Below, piece after piece: positions 25,785 to 36,667 of a stretch of 64,000 nt of DNA. The DNA lies in NCBI GenBank assembly GCA_025062095.1, contig JANXAZ010000008.1, positions 1 through 64,000 on the forward strand. Reading direction: 5' to 3'. The DNA is from Geminicoccaceae bacterium (GTDB taxonomy: Bacteria > Pseudomonadota > Alphaproteobacteria > Geminicoccales > Geminicoccaceae). A model generated the notes under the pieces. The model made no database searches. It was not told where the DNA came from and worked only from the letters and a program-made list of their open reading frames with translations. A program made the position numbers and the translations under genes. Numbering within the stretch: position 1 is the stretch's first letter; every line of letters starts with the position of its first letter.

Positions 25785-27281
25785 TCAGAAGCGGAAAACA
25801 GGCACGAGCGCCGCCGGTGAGGAGAGCAACCCGGTCGCGAAGGCCACGGCGGTGCCGAGGGTCGCGAGCGCGAGCAGATGCAGCGCCGAAGAACCGATCT
25901 CACGGCCGAACGCGAAGCGGACGTTCGGGCTCGCGATCGCCTGACGGGTCCAGCGTTGCCGATCGAGGCGGAAGAGCACCCAGCCCTTGACGAGGGCGCC
26001 GTAGACCTGATCGAGCCACAAGAGCCACGGCCAGCCGCCGTCGATCCTTCCGCTCACCGCCCACAGGCCGAGGCTCAAGACAAGCCGCGTGGCCAGGATC
26101 CACAGGGCATAGGCCCAGAGCAGCGAGGGCCCCGCGCGCGGCAGGAGAGCGAGGACGAAAAGCGGCCCCAGAAGCGGCGTCCAGATCGAGACGCGCTGAT
26201 CCACGAGACACCACCACAGGAACGGGCCGATGCGCCCGGGGCCGAGGGCGAGCGCCTTGCGTCCGCCGCGCAGCATGTTGCCCGACCAGCGGACGAGCAG
26301 CGGTGTCGCGGCGGCGAAGAAGCCCGAGGCGGGCGGGTGCTCGACGGTGAGCACGCGCACATCCGGCACGTAGAGCATCGGCAGGCGCCGCTCGAGGATC
26401 CACAGCCAGGTGGACTTGTCCTCGCCGGTCAAGAACCGGATGCGGCCCAGCCGCCAGTGCTCGAGACCGTCGTTCTCGATGCGCGCGAGGAGATCGGGGT
26501 CGGTGGCGATCTTCGCCCGATAGATCGCCATCCGCCCGGTGACCGCGAGGAGCTTGCGGGAAAGCGCGAGCGAACAGAACAGGAGATGGCGGCGCGCGAA
26601 GCGCAGTCGGAACCAGGCGCGCAAGAGCGCTCCGCCCGTCGTGCGCGCGTCCTGGTCGGTGGTGAGCGCCGCGAGTGCGCGATCCGAGCCCAAGAAAGGA
26701 AGCGCGCGCACGAGCGAGCCCGGGGTCAACAGCGCATCCCCGTCCATGACCACGACCGCCGCGTCGGGATGGACGCAGCGACGCGCCACCGCCCGCAGGG
26801 CCGCCGCGAGCGCTCGGCGCTTGCCGGTGGGCGGCAGGCGCAGGAGCACGAGCCGCAAAGCGAGGCCGCGGGGAGCGGAGCGGACGAGCGTTTTGACCAG
26901 GCGGAGATCGGCCGGCTCGACGAGGGCCGCGACGAGGGTGGTCGGCAGACCGGTGCGCGCGGCCTCGGCGAGCGCGGCGCGGATCGAGGCGGCGACCGTC
27001 TCGGGCGGGATGCGGTAGATCGTGGTGACGAGGACGAGTTCGGGAACCAGGGCCGAAAGCCCCCCGGCGGCGACGAGGGCCTCGGCGCGCCGGCGCAGGC
27101 GCGGGAAGACCCGAAAGCGGAACCAAAGCGCGCGCAGCAGATGCACCGCTCCCCAGCCGTAACGCCAGACGCCGACGACGCCCAAGAAGAAGAGGAGGCT
27201 GCGCGCCTCGGGGTCGAAGAGGGGCTCTGGGGCATACGCGAGAAGCGCCGAGAGCAGCGCGAGTTGAACGAGGACGGACAC
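25785..27281 (-). CDS. Alg8-like family-2 glycosyltransferase (alginate-type polymerase)
   Basis: A 498-residue membrane glycosyltransferase with N-terminal helices (about 1-50), a cytosolic GT2 domain and C-terminal helices. Key segments are TTIYRIPPETV, the DxD-type VVVMDGDALLTPGS (D180/D182), GRMAIYRAKIATDPDLL, DGLEHWRLGRIRFLTGEDKS and YVPDVRVLTVEHPP. As I recall the family, this combination characterises Alg8 (mannuronan synthase) rather than cellulose or chitin synthases. The RW pair (R331-W332) is present, but the Gln of QxxRW is not seen. The GTG start has a weak ribosome-binding site. No algD, K, E, G, X, L, I, J or F genes are nearby. Confidence 0.8.
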   Translation of the reverse strand: MSVLVQLALLSALLAYAPEPLFDPEARSLLFFLGVVGVWRYGWGAVHLLRALWFRFRVFPRLRRRAEALVAAGGLSALVPELVLVTTIYRIPPETVAASIRAALAEAARTGLPTTLVAALVEPADLRLVKTLVRSAPRGLALRLVLLRLPPTGKRRALAAALRAVARRCVHPDAAVVVMDGDALLTPGSLVRALPFLGSDRALAALTTDQDARTTGGALLRAWFRLRFARRHLLFCSLALSRKLLAVTGRMAIYRAKIATDPDLLARIENDGLEHWRLGRIRFLTGEDKSTWLWILERRLPMLYVPDVRVLTVEHPPASGFFAAATPLLVRWSGNMLRGGRKALALGPGRIGPFLWWCLVDQRVSIWTPLLGPLFVLALLPRAGPSLLWAYALWILATRLVLSLGLWAVSGRIDGGWPWLLWLDQVYGALVKGWVLFRLDRQRWTRQAIASPNVRFAFGREIGSSALHLLALATLGTAVAFATGLLSSPAALVPVFRF

Positions 27282-27290
27282 GTCGTTTCC

Positions 27291-27355
27291 ATCGGCCGAT
27301 CGGGGAGCGCCCCGAGGATCGCCGCGGGCTCCGACTTAGCCGTTCGATGCGCATC
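27291..27355. promoter_or_regulatory. Divergent region with two 10-bp palindromes
   Basis: The 167-base region between the Alg8-like gene and the atypical regulator contains ATCGGCCGAT (27291-27300) and GATGCGCATC (27346-27355). They may be operator sites for the neighbouring regulator. Each alone could occur by chance in DNA of this composition. Confidence 0.25.
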
Positions 27356-27448
27356 AGGCAAAAGACGCATGCGCGCGAGCCCGCGCTCTTCCGAGGGCCC
27401 TCGCCCTCGGCTAGCCTTCCGGGGCGTCGAGCCTGCCGGACCTCGATC

Positions 27449-28138
27449 ATGAGCAGAAGCCCGAGGATCCTGGTCGTCGACGGCGACGCCGAGTTCCGTC
27501 GAGAACTCGCCGACCAGCTGAGTCTGCACGAGGGCTTCCGGGTGGAGGAGGCGGAAAGCCTGCGCGAGGCGCGCGAGCTTTTGCGCACGCGGACCTTCGA
27601 TGCGCTCGTTCTGGCCGCGCGGCTGCCCGACGGAGAGGGACGCGCCCTGTGCCGGAGCTTGCGGGCCGAAGGTCTGCGCGCTCCGATCTTCCTGGTGCTC
27701 GACGGCGCAGACGAGCCCGCCGGCGACCGCGCCGAAGGCGCGGAGGTCGACGGTTTCGTCGCTCGCCCCGTGCGTCTGGCGGAGCTCATGGCCCGGCTGC
27801 GGGCCCGGCTCGGGCTCGCCATGTGGTCGGAGGAGACGAGCTTTCCCGTGGGGCCCTATTGCTTCCGACCGGCGCAGAAGATGCTCGTGCGCGGGGAGGA
27901 ACGGATCCGGCTCACCGACAAGGAGACGGCGCTTCTCGAATATCTCTGCCGGGTGGGCGACCGGCCGGTGCCGCGCGCCGTGCTCTTGGGCGAGATCTGG
28001 GGCTACGGGGCGGAGGTGACCACGCGCACGCTCGAGACCCACATCTACCGACTGCGCCAGAAGCTCGAGCCGGAGCCGGGCAAGCACCGGCTGTTGGTGA
28101 CCGAACCCGAAGGCTATCGGCTGGTGCGCTCGGGCTGA
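27449..28138 (+). CDS. OmpR-family regulator with degenerate (non-phosphorylatable) receiver
   Basis: A 229-residue protein with a receiver-like N-terminal domain and a well-preserved winged-helix DNA-binding domain (about 130-229; TRTLETHIYRLRQKLE). The receiver has lost its chemistry. The phosphoacceptor position is Ala56 (ALVLAARLPDGEG), the second acidic residue is Gly12 (VVDGD), and the conserved Lys is Arg106 (FVARPV). No Thr/Ser sits at the switch position. It should therefore act without phosphorylation. No kinase is adjacent. It is divergent from the Alg8/Alg44-like pair and is a candidate regulator of it. Confidence 0.85.
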   Translation: MSRSPRILVVDGDAEFRRELADQLSLHEGFRVEEAESLREARELLRTRTFDALVLAARLPDGEGRALCRSLRAEGLRAPIFLVLDGADEPAGDRAEGAEVDGFVARPVRLAELMARLRARLGLAMWSEETSFPVGPYCFRPAQKMLVRGEERIRLTDKETALLEYLCRVGDRPVPRAVLLGEIWGYGAEVTTRTLETHIYRLRQKLEPEPGKHRLLVTEPEGYRLVRSG

Positions 28139-29070
28139 TCCGGTCTTTCGCCCGTCGCTGCGCGTTGCGCGCGCAGCGCCGCGAGCACCGCGCGGCTGAC
28201 CGGGACCTGCACGCCCGCCGCCTCCCCCATCCGCACCACCGCGCCCAACAGCCATTCGAGCTCGAGCGGCCGGCCGGCCTCGAAATCGACGAGCATGGAG
28301 GAACGCATCTCGGCCGGGAGCGCGCGGAGGAGAGCCAGGCGATCGGCGACGAGATCCGCGGGCAGGGGAACGCCACGGGCGCGGCCGACCGCCACGGCCT
28401 CTTCCACGAGGGCCGCGAGCCGGGCCCACAGCGCCGGATCCTCGCGCAGTGCACCGGCCGGCGCGCGGGCGAGGGTGGTGAGGGCGGAAAAGGGGGCCAA
28501 AAAGACGAATTTGCGCCAGAGCTCCACGGACATCGCGGGGCTCGAGCGGTGATCGATGGCCGCGCGCCGGCAGGCGCGCGCGAAGGCTTCGAGCCGGGGC
28601 TCGGGGGCGCCGTCCGCGGGGCCGAAGACGAGCCGGGCGAGGGTGCCCGTGTGCCGGATCACGCCCGGGGCCGCGAGCTGCGCGCCGATGTAGGCCACTC
28701 CCGCGGCGATGCGGGCGCGCGGCAGGCTCCGGGCCAAGAGTTCCCCCGCCTCGACGCCGTTCTCGAGCGGCAGGACGAGGCTCTCGCCGTGGAGATGGCG
28801 GGCGATCTCGATCGCCGCCCGCTCGAGGTCGTACATCTTGACCGTCACGAGCAGGAGATCGGCGCGCCGGTCGGCGCGGTCGCCGGGGACGAACACGCGC
28901 ACGGGCGAAAGCCGCAGGTCTCCGAGCGGCGAGAGCACGACGAGCCCGCGCTCGCGCAGCGCCGCGGCCTGCGCGCCGCGGGCCAGAAAAGCGACATCGA
29001 CTCCGGCCGCGGCGAGCCGCGCCCCGAAATAGCCGCCGACCGCACCGGCTCCGACCACGAGGATCCGCAC
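28114..29070 (-). CDS. panE: 2-dehydropantoate 2-reductase (ketopantoate reductase)
   Basis: Reduces ketopantoate to pantoate with NADPH in pantothenate and CoA synthesis. The 318-residue protein has the Rossmann motif VVGAGAVGGYFGARL, LPLENGVEAGELL, and the conserved helical-domain segment SVELWRKFVFLAPFSALTTL. Start is a GTG at 29070 after GAGGGAGGAACG. Its last 25 bases overlap the convergent regulator gene. Paralogues of this family act on other 2-oxo acids, so the exact substrate is likely but not proven. Confidence 0.85.
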   Translation of the reverse strand: MRILVVGAGAVGGYFGARLAAAGVDVAFLARGAQAAALRERGLVVLSPLGDLRLSPVRVFVPGDRADRRADLLLVTVKMYDLERAAIEIARHLHGESLVLPLENGVEAGELLARSLPRARIAAGVAYIGAQLAAPGVIRHTGTLARLVFGPADGAPEPRLEAFARACRRAAIDHRSSPAMSVELWRKFVFLAPFSALTTLARAPAGALREDPALWARLAALVEEAVAVGRARGVPLPADLVADRLALLRALPAEMRSSMLVDFEAGRPLELEWLLGAVVRMGEAAGVQVPVSRAVLAALRAQRAATGERPDQPERTSR

Positions 29071-29275
29071 GCTCGTTCCTCCCTCTCTCCGGTCCGTCGG
29101 CCTCGGCCATCGTCCCGGCGCACCGAGCGGACCCGCGTCGCTGTGTTTTCGACCGACACCCGCCGACCCCCGGCGCGGAAGAGGATCGTCCGTGCCCGCT
29201 CGCGCCACGGCTCCTCGGGCGCGGCTCGCGCTGCGATCGCGCGCGTGCCGCATCGAGCCCGCGGGCGCGCTCGGC

Positions 29276-30073
29276 TCAGAGCTCGAGGTCCACCGTGACC
29301 GGGACGTGGTCGGAGGGCTCCTCCCAACCGCGCGCCTCGCGGCGGACCTCGGCTCCGCGCAGTGCACCGGCGAGCGCGGGAGAAAGCCAGATGTGGTCGA
29401 GCCTGCGGCCGCGGTCGGAAGCCGCCCAGTCGCGCGCGCGGTAGGACCACCAAGTGTAGAGCTTCTTCTCGGGCGGGATCACGGTGCGCACCGCATCCGT
29501 GAAACCATAGGCCTTCTGGAGCGCCAAAAGCGCCTCGGTCTCGACGGGGGTGTGCGAGACCACGTCCAGGAGCGCGCGGTGGTTCCACACGTCCGTCTCG
29601 AGCGGAGCGATGTTGAGATCGCCCACGAGCACGAGCTTGGCGCCGTCACCGCGACGATCGGCGAAATAGGCGCGGAGTTCGCGCAGCATGGCGAGCTTGT
29701 GCGCGAACTTGGGGTTGATTTCCGGATCGGGGATGTCCCCGCCCGCGGGAATGTAGAGGTCGTGGAGCTCGATGTCGCCCGGAAGCCGACAGACGGCGTG
29801 CCGGCAGTCCTCGACACCGCACCATTTGAGGGCACGGGGCTCGGAAAGGGGCAGTTTGGAGAGGACGGCCACGCCGTGGTAGCCTTTCTGGCCGTGCACC
29901 CAGCGATAGGGAAAGCCGAGCTCGCTCGCGAGCGCGTGCGGGAATTTCGCGTCTTCGACCTTGGTTTCCTGCAGACACAAGACGTCGGGTGCGATCTCGG
30001 CCACGATCCGGCGCAGCGCCTTCTCGCGTTTGCGGATGGAATTCGCGTTCCAGGTCGTGATGCGTACGCGCAC
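29276..30073 (-). CDS. xthA: Exodeoxyribonuclease III (AP endonuclease)
   Basis: A Mg2+-dependent DNA-repair nuclease acting at abasic sites and on 3' blocked ends. The 265-residue protein has the family motifs TTWNANSIRKRE, LCLQETKVED (metal Glu), GDLNIAP (Asp/Asn), RRLDHIWLS and SDHVPVTVDLEL (catalytic Asp/His). Translation begins at GTG 30073. The gene is alone, divergent from the glycosyltransferase. Confidence 0.94.
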   Translation of the reverse strand: MRVRITTWNANSIRKREKALRRIVAEIAPDVLCLQETKVEDAKFPHALASELGFPYRWVHGQKGYHGVAVLSKLPLSEPRALKWCGVEDCRHAVCRLPGDIELHDLYIPAGGDIPDPEINPKFAHKLAMLRELRAYFADRRGDGAKLVLVGDLNIAPLETDVWNHRALLDVVSHTPVETEALLALQKAYGFTDAVRTVIPPEKKLYTWWSYRARDWAASDRGRRLDHIWLSPALAGALRGAEVRREARGWEEPSDHVPVTVDLEL

Positions 30074-30253
30074 GGAAGCTCTCCGAGGGCTTCGCGCCCG
30101 GGCGCCGGCCCGCTAACGGCTCTCGGCTCGGCGGGCAAGCCCGCGGCGAACCGACCCGCCCCCGCGCTCGGCGCATCCGGTGGCGCACCCGACACGCATC
30201 CGCCCGCCCACCCCTTGTTTTTGGCGGGCGGGTGCGGAGAAGCGGACGAAGCG

Positions 30254-31297
30254 ATGTCGACCCCGCTGGTGAGCGTGCTCGTCCCGGCCTGGAACGTCGC
30301 CCCCTGGCTCGCCGAGGGGCTGGGTTCGGTGCTCGCCCAGAGCCTCGCCGAACTCGAGGTCGTCCTCGTCGACGACGCCTCGACCGATTCCACCCTCGAG
30401 ATCGCCCGCGGGCTGGCCGCGCGCGATCCCCGGCTCGTGGTCGTCGCGCGGCCGACCAACGGCGGTTCCGCCCGGGCCCGGAACGATGCGCTGGCGGTCG
30501 CGCGCGCGCCGTGGATCGCGGTCTTCGACGCCGACGACCGTATGGCTCCGGATCGTCTCGCGCGCCTGCTCGCCGTGGCCGAGAGCCGAGGCGCGGTGTG
30601 GATCGCCGACGACCAATGGGTCGAGGTCGCGGGCGACGGCGCGCTCCGCGGCCGGCTGTTGACGGACGAACCGGAAGGTGCGGTCGGGCTCGATCTCGTC
30701 CGTTTCCTGGATCGCGATCCCCCCGAAGCGATCGGCTACGGGACGTTGAAGCCGCTCGTGCGGCGGGATTTCCTCGAGCGTCACGGCATCCGCTGGCGAC
30801 CGGAGGCCGGCCGCTCGGACGACTTCCTCTTCACCCTCGAATGTCTCGCCCGCGGCGCCTCCGCCTGGTTGTGGAACGAGCCGCTCTACGGGTACCGGCT
30901 GCGCCCCGGCTCGCAGGTGACGCGGCTCGATGCGCGCGCCACCTTGCGCCATCTCGCCGCCGTGCAGGAGCTCGCCGAACGGCTTCTCGCCGACCATCCC
31001 GATCCCGCCGTGCACGCCGCCCTCGCCCGACGCCGCCGGCGCATCGCCGCCGCCTCCGTCTATCGCGAGCTGCTCGCGGCGCTGCGCGCCGGGCGGCTCT
31101 TCGCGGCGGCTGCGCTTCTCGCGCGCACGCCGGGATCGAGCGCGCTGCTCGCCGCCGGGGCGCTCGAGGCCCTCCGCCGCCGTCTCGGCCCTCGGCGCCC
31201 GCCGACTCTGGCCGAGCGCCGCCTGTTCTCGAGCCGGCTCGACCGCGTGGCCGATGCGCTCGGCACCCGCGTGCGGAGCCCGTCCGCGCCGTCCTGA
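30254..31297 (+). CDS. Family-2 glycosyltransferase
   Basis: A 347-residue GT-A enzyme. It has VSVLVPAWNVAPWLAEGL, the nucleotide-binding VDDASTDST, NGGSARARNDAL and the DxD-type FDADDRM. RSDDFLFTLECL follows near residue 190. A C-terminal Arg/Ala/Leu-rich segment has no clear membrane helix. It resembles cytosolic transferases that decorate lipopolysaccharide or exopolysaccharide. It lies about 2 kb from the Alg8-like cassette, but no direct link can be shown. Confidence 0.85.
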   Translation: MSTPLVSVLVPAWNVAPWLAEGLGSVLAQSLAELEVVLVDDASTDSTLEIARGLAARDPRLVVVARPTNGGSARARNDALAVARAPWIAVFDADDRMAPDRLARLLAVAESRGAVWIADDQWVEVAGDGALRGRLLTDEPEGAVGLDLVRFLDRDPPEAIGYGTLKPLVRRDFLERHGIRWRPEAGRSDDFLFTLECLARGASAWLWNEPLYGYRLRPGSQVTRLDARATLRHLAAVQELAERLLADHPDPAVHAALARRRRRIAAASVYRELLAALRAGRLFAAAALLARTPGSSALLAAGALEALRRRLGPRRPPTLAERRLFSSRLDRVADALGTRVRSPSAPS

Positions 31298-31497
31298 TCG
31301 TCCCCGCGCGCTCTTTCTTCCGTCGGCTCCGCGCGGGCGCCGTCCGAGCGTCCCGAGCCCGCCTCGCCCGGCGCCCGGGTGCCGCTCTCGCCGCTCGCCG
31401 GCCGCGCGCTTCGACCGGCACGGAGCCCCGGCGCCGCGCCCCGAGACGTCCGCGTCGGCGGTCGATCGGTGCGGCGCGAGTTGCGCGCCGACCGGGC

Positions 31498-32897
<1,400 letters not shown>

Positions 32898-32901
<4 letters not shown>

Positions 32902-34079
32902 GCCGTGCGCTCCCGTTCCTTGGACACCAGCTGGCGGAAGGCGGGCCAGACGTCCTCGCGCCGCTCGATCAGCACCGAATGGAAGTTGTCGGCGCCCAGC
33001 CGTTTGAACAGGTCCAACATCGAGCCGTCGTAGTAGTGCGAGCCCAGGGGCTTGATCTCGCCGTAGCCGAACAGATTGCAGACCTCGCACAACTTGCGCG
33101 CCGCCTCGAGCGCCGCCTGGTTGTCGCTTTCGAAATTGTCGCCGTCCGAGCAGTGGAACGCGTAGATGTTCCAGTGATCGGGGTGGTAGCGGTTCTCGAT
33201 GATCTCCAGGGCTTTCTTGTAACCCGAGGAGATCAAGGTGCCGCCCGATTCCCCCTTGTGGAAGAACTCGTGCTCGCTCACCTCCTTCGCCTCGGTGTGA
33301 TGGGCGATGAACACGATATCCGTGTTCTCGTATTTGCAGCGCACGAATTGATACAAAAGGAAGAAAAAGCTCCGCGCCAGGTATTTCTTGAGTCTGTCCA
33401 TGGACCCCGACGTGTCCATGATACAGATCACGACCGCGTTGCTCTCCTCGCGCGGCTCCTCGACCAGGCGACGGAAGACCAGGTCTTCTTTGCGGAAGCC
33501 GAAGGGCTCGGCCTCCTCGTCCTCCGCCGGGGCCGGCACGCCGGAGGCGATCCGGCGGCGGATCTTCGCGCGCACCGTTCGCCTGCGGTCGAGATGGACC
33601 CGAATCCCCTGTTTCTTGTAACCCTGCCTTTTCGCCGCGCGTTCGGAGGGGAGCTGGCGGAGCACCTTGCGCTCGAGGTCGGGCAGTTCGAGATCGTCGA
33701 ACATGATCTCGACGAGCTCTTCGAGGGTGATCTCGGTCTCGTAATAATCGATCCCCGGCTCGGAGCCCGCCGGGCCCGCGCCGCCTTCGCCCTTCTGTCC
33801 CGCCTTGCCGACGATCTGCCCGGGTCGCGTCGACCCGTCGCCGGTTCCCACCCCGCCTTCGTTGTCGCCGAAGACGAAGCGGTATTCCTTAATGCCCCGG
33901 ATCGGGACCTTGATGATCCGGTCCCGATCGCGGCCGATGATGCTCTCTTCGGCGATGATGTCGGCGATGTTCTCCTTGAGCGCGCGCCGCAGCTTCTCGC
34001 GGTGACGCTGGCGATCGGCGGCGCTGCGGTCCGAGCGCAGCGCCTCGCTCTCCTCGTAGGGCCGGAAGATCGTGCTCAT
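32898..34079 (-). CDS. YeaH/DUF444-family von Willebrand factor A protein
   Basis: A 393-residue protein with a C-terminal VWA-like domain whose metal-ion-dependent adhesion site reads CIMDTSGSMDRLKKYLA (about residue 225). The N-terminal half is charged and rich in glycine (GDNEGGVGTGDGS). In E. coli YeaH works with the kinase YeaG under sustained nitrogen starvation. It lies 39 bases downstream of prkA and overlaps spoVR, completing the conserved three-gene operon. Confidence 0.92.
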
Positions 34080-34118
34080 CCCCGCTCGCCCCTCGCCGCG
34101 CCCCTTCTCGCCTTCCCC

Positions 34119-36047
34119 TCAGTCCTTCCACAGATGGTTGGCGGCGTATTTGAGGATCGTGTCGATGCTGTCCTCGGGATAGCCCTGGGCCAAGAGGTTC
34201 TGGACCATCGCGTCGTACTTCTGCTTCTGCTCCTCGTTGCGCGTGCGCGCTTTGGTGATGATGCGGCTGATGTCGCGCACCGAGTTCATCAACTTCTTCT
34301 CGATCGCCTCTTTGAGCGGCTCGTAGGCCGTGTAGGTGAGCGTCTCGCCCCGCCGCATCGCCGACCACAGGTACGCGATCACCTCTTGCCGGAACCCGTC
34401 CGCCGCCGGTCCGATGATCGCGATCTGCTCCTCGATCGACTTCAAGAAGGCCTCGTCGGGATGCATCTCCTCCCGAGTGATCGGGTCCTTGACCTTGGAG
34501 CGGGTGACGTAGGCCTCGGCGTGGTCGAGATAGTTGTGGAAGAGCGTCTCCGCCTGCTCGCGGAAGCTGTACACGAAGGCCTTGGTGATGTCCTTCTCCA
34601 ACAGCTCGAGATAGACCTTGTGCAGCGTGTCCTGCAGGAATTCGAGGTATTGCTTCTTGACGTCGTCGGGGAAGTCGCCCTCCTTCACCATGCCGATCAG
34701 CGCCTCGCGCACGTTGATCGGATGGATCGAGCCGTTGTTGCGGGTGAGCGCGAGATCCAGGGCCTTCATGATGAAGCGGGTGCTGATCCCGAACATGCCC
34801 TCGCGCTTGGCGTCCTCCCGGAGCTCGTGCGCGGTGAGCTTCTTGGGCCGCCCCTTCTCCAGCACCTCCTCGCCGTTGTAGATCTTGAGCTTGGTCAGAA
34901 GATCGCACTTGGGCGTGGGCTCGAGACGCGTGAGGATCGCGAACATCGAGGCGATCTCGAGCGTGTGCGGCGCGATCTTCGGGTTGAACTGCGAGCGCCG
35001 CAAGAACTTCTGATAGATCTTGACCTCTTCCGACAGCCGGAGATTATAGGGAACTTTGACCAGGACGATGCGGTCCAGGATGGCCTCGTTGGTGTGATCG
35101 GCCTTGAACTTCTGCCATTCGGCCTCGTTGCTGTGGGCGATGATCACCGTGTCCACGTACACCGTGCCGTGCCGGCCCGGCGCGGGCACCATCTTCTCCT
35201 GCGTGGCGGTGATCATGGTGTGCAAATATTCGGTCTCGTTCTTGAAGACCTCGATGAACTCCACCATGCCCCGGTTGCCGACGTTGAAGGCACCGTTGAG
35301 CTCCAGCACCCGGGGATCGCCCTCGCTGTACTTGTCGAGCTTGGAGATGTCCTCGGAACCGATGAGCACCGAGGTGTCCTGGTTGTTGGGATCGACGGGC
35401 GGCACCACCCCGATCCCGCGCCGGCCGCGGACCGAGAAGGTCATGGTCACGACCGGCATCTTCTCGTATTCGCCCTTGAACTCGTGGATCAGCCGCCAGC
35501 GGGTGACGGGATCGATGTCCCCCTCGATCCGCACCCCGAGCATCTCCTCGAAGGCCGGCCGCAGATGGCGGGGGATCAGGCACAAGGGATTGGCGAAGGT
35601 GGGCGAGCCCTCGATCACGTAAATCGGATCGAGCTCTTCGAGCCCGCGCTTGAGCCGCTCGACGAGCGAGCTCTTGCCCGAGCCCACCGGCCCCATGAGG
35701 TAGAGGACCTGACGCGCCTCCTCCCCGCCCATCGCCGCCGAATGGAAGTAGCGGACGATCTTGTCGATCGTCCGCTCCATTCCGAAGAACTCGTCTTTGA
35801 AGAAGTTGTAGATGCGGACGTGCTGACCGCCGAACAGGCGCTTGGCCCGCGGATCGGCCTCGACGTCGAGATCCTGGTAACCAGCGCTGATGATCATGTC
35901 GTACATGCGCTGGTGCGCCGTATAGGCGAGCTTGGGGTTCTGTTTCACGAGCTCGAGATAATCCAGGAGCGTGCCACGCCAAGCTTTCTTGCTCTTGGCC
36001 TGGCGATCCTGTTCGATCAGAGCTTGGAAGTCGCTCTTGGAGATCAT
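34119..36047 (-). CDS. prkA: PrkA/YeaG-family serine protein kinase
   Basis: A 642-residue AAA+-like protein kinase. The Walker A motif YLMGPVGSGKSSLVERL (about residue 115) lies within the PrkA AAA domain, and the C-terminal PrkA domain resembles a kinase fold (about 400-642). Members of the family autophosphorylate and govern stress survival, stationary phase and nitrogen starvation. It is the first gene of the prkA-yeaH-spoVR operon. The 620-base region upstream should contain its promoter. The length and core sequence are typical. Confidence 0.94.
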   Translation of the reverse strand: MISKSDFQALIEQDRQAKSKKAWRGTLLDYLELVKQNPKLAYTAHQRMYDMIISAGYQDLDVEADPRAKRLFGGQHVRIYNFFKDEFFGMERTIDKIVRYFHSAAMGGEEARQVLYLMGPVGSGKSSLVERLKRGLEELDPIYVIEGSPTFANPLCLIPRHLRPAFEEMLGVRIEGDIDPVTRWRLIHEFKGEYEKMPVVTMTFSVRGRRGIGVVPPVDPNNQDTSVLIGSEDISKLDKYSEGDPRVLELNGAFNVGNRGMVEFIEVFKNETEYLHTMITATQEKMVPAPGRHGTVYVDTVIIAHSNEAEWQKFKADHTNEAILDRIVLVKVPYNLRLSEEVKIYQKFLRRSQFNPKIAPHTLEIASMFAILTRLEPTPKCDLLTKLKIYNGEEVLEKGRPKKLTAHELREDAKREGMFGISTRFIMKALDLALTRNNGSIHPINVREALIGMVKEGDFPDDVKKQYLEFLQDTLHKVYLELLEKDITKAFVYSFREQAETLFHNYLDHAEAYVTRSKVKDPITREEMHPDEAFLKSIEEQIAIIGPAADGFRQEVIAYLWSAMRRGETLTYTAYEPLKEAIEKKLMNSVRDISRIITKARTRNEEQKQKYDAMVQNLLAQGYPEDSIDTILKYAANHLWKD

Positions 36048-36667
36048 CCTACCGCACCTCTCCGCTCGCTTGTCCCGTCTCCCCCGCTCCCTTCACCGAC
36101 GATCTTCGCACGACGTCCCGCCCCCGTCGCGGACCCTTCTCCCGCCACCGCCGCTGCGACCGCCCGCGCCGGCTCGGCCTCGGCCCGCTCGCTGCGAGGA
36201 ACCCGGGGGCGGTCGTTCACCGCTCGTCGGTTCGCGCGCCGACGCGCTTCGGGTCGCCGACCGGTGCAGGCTCGTCCACGATGGAAAGAGACCCCGCCTG
36301 CGGCGGGTGCGGGGCCGGCTCGAGGGTTCGGCGGGACGTCGGTTCGACGCATCGGCCCGATGCTCGTCGTTTCGCGACAGTTCCGGGCGGCCGCCGGCCG
36401 CCGCCGCGACGATCATGAGCCCGAGATCCGAACCACTCCGCCGATCTCCTTCTCCACGTTTGCCAGTCTAGGGAACGGCCGCGCCCCGTCAAGCCGATGC
36501 CGCGATTTTCCGCCCCGTACCCGTCTCGCGTGCATCCCCCTCGACGCCCGGTTGCGCTTGGCGAGGCGGGCCTTCCTCGCTACCACTTCCCCGATCGTAC
36601 CCTGCGCCGGGAACCGCAGCGAACGCGGGACGACCGGTGCACCGGCGTTACGGAAGGGAGGCGCGTC
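36048..36667. other. Divergent intergenic region between prkA and tctC
   Basis: These 620 bases contain no protein-like frame: translations on both strands are Arg/Pro-rich without motifs. They should hold the promoters of the stress operon and of the tct operon. A 12-bp palindrome CCGGTGCACCGG (36634-36645) lies 22 bases before the tctC start and could be an operator, but such palindromes are expected several times by chance in a window this size. Confidence 0.45.

Noticed and set aside
24737-27281. Calling this a complete alginate biosynthesis locus
   Set aside because: Only the Alg8- and Alg44-like genes are present. Precursor, modification and export genes are absent, so alginate as product is not supported.
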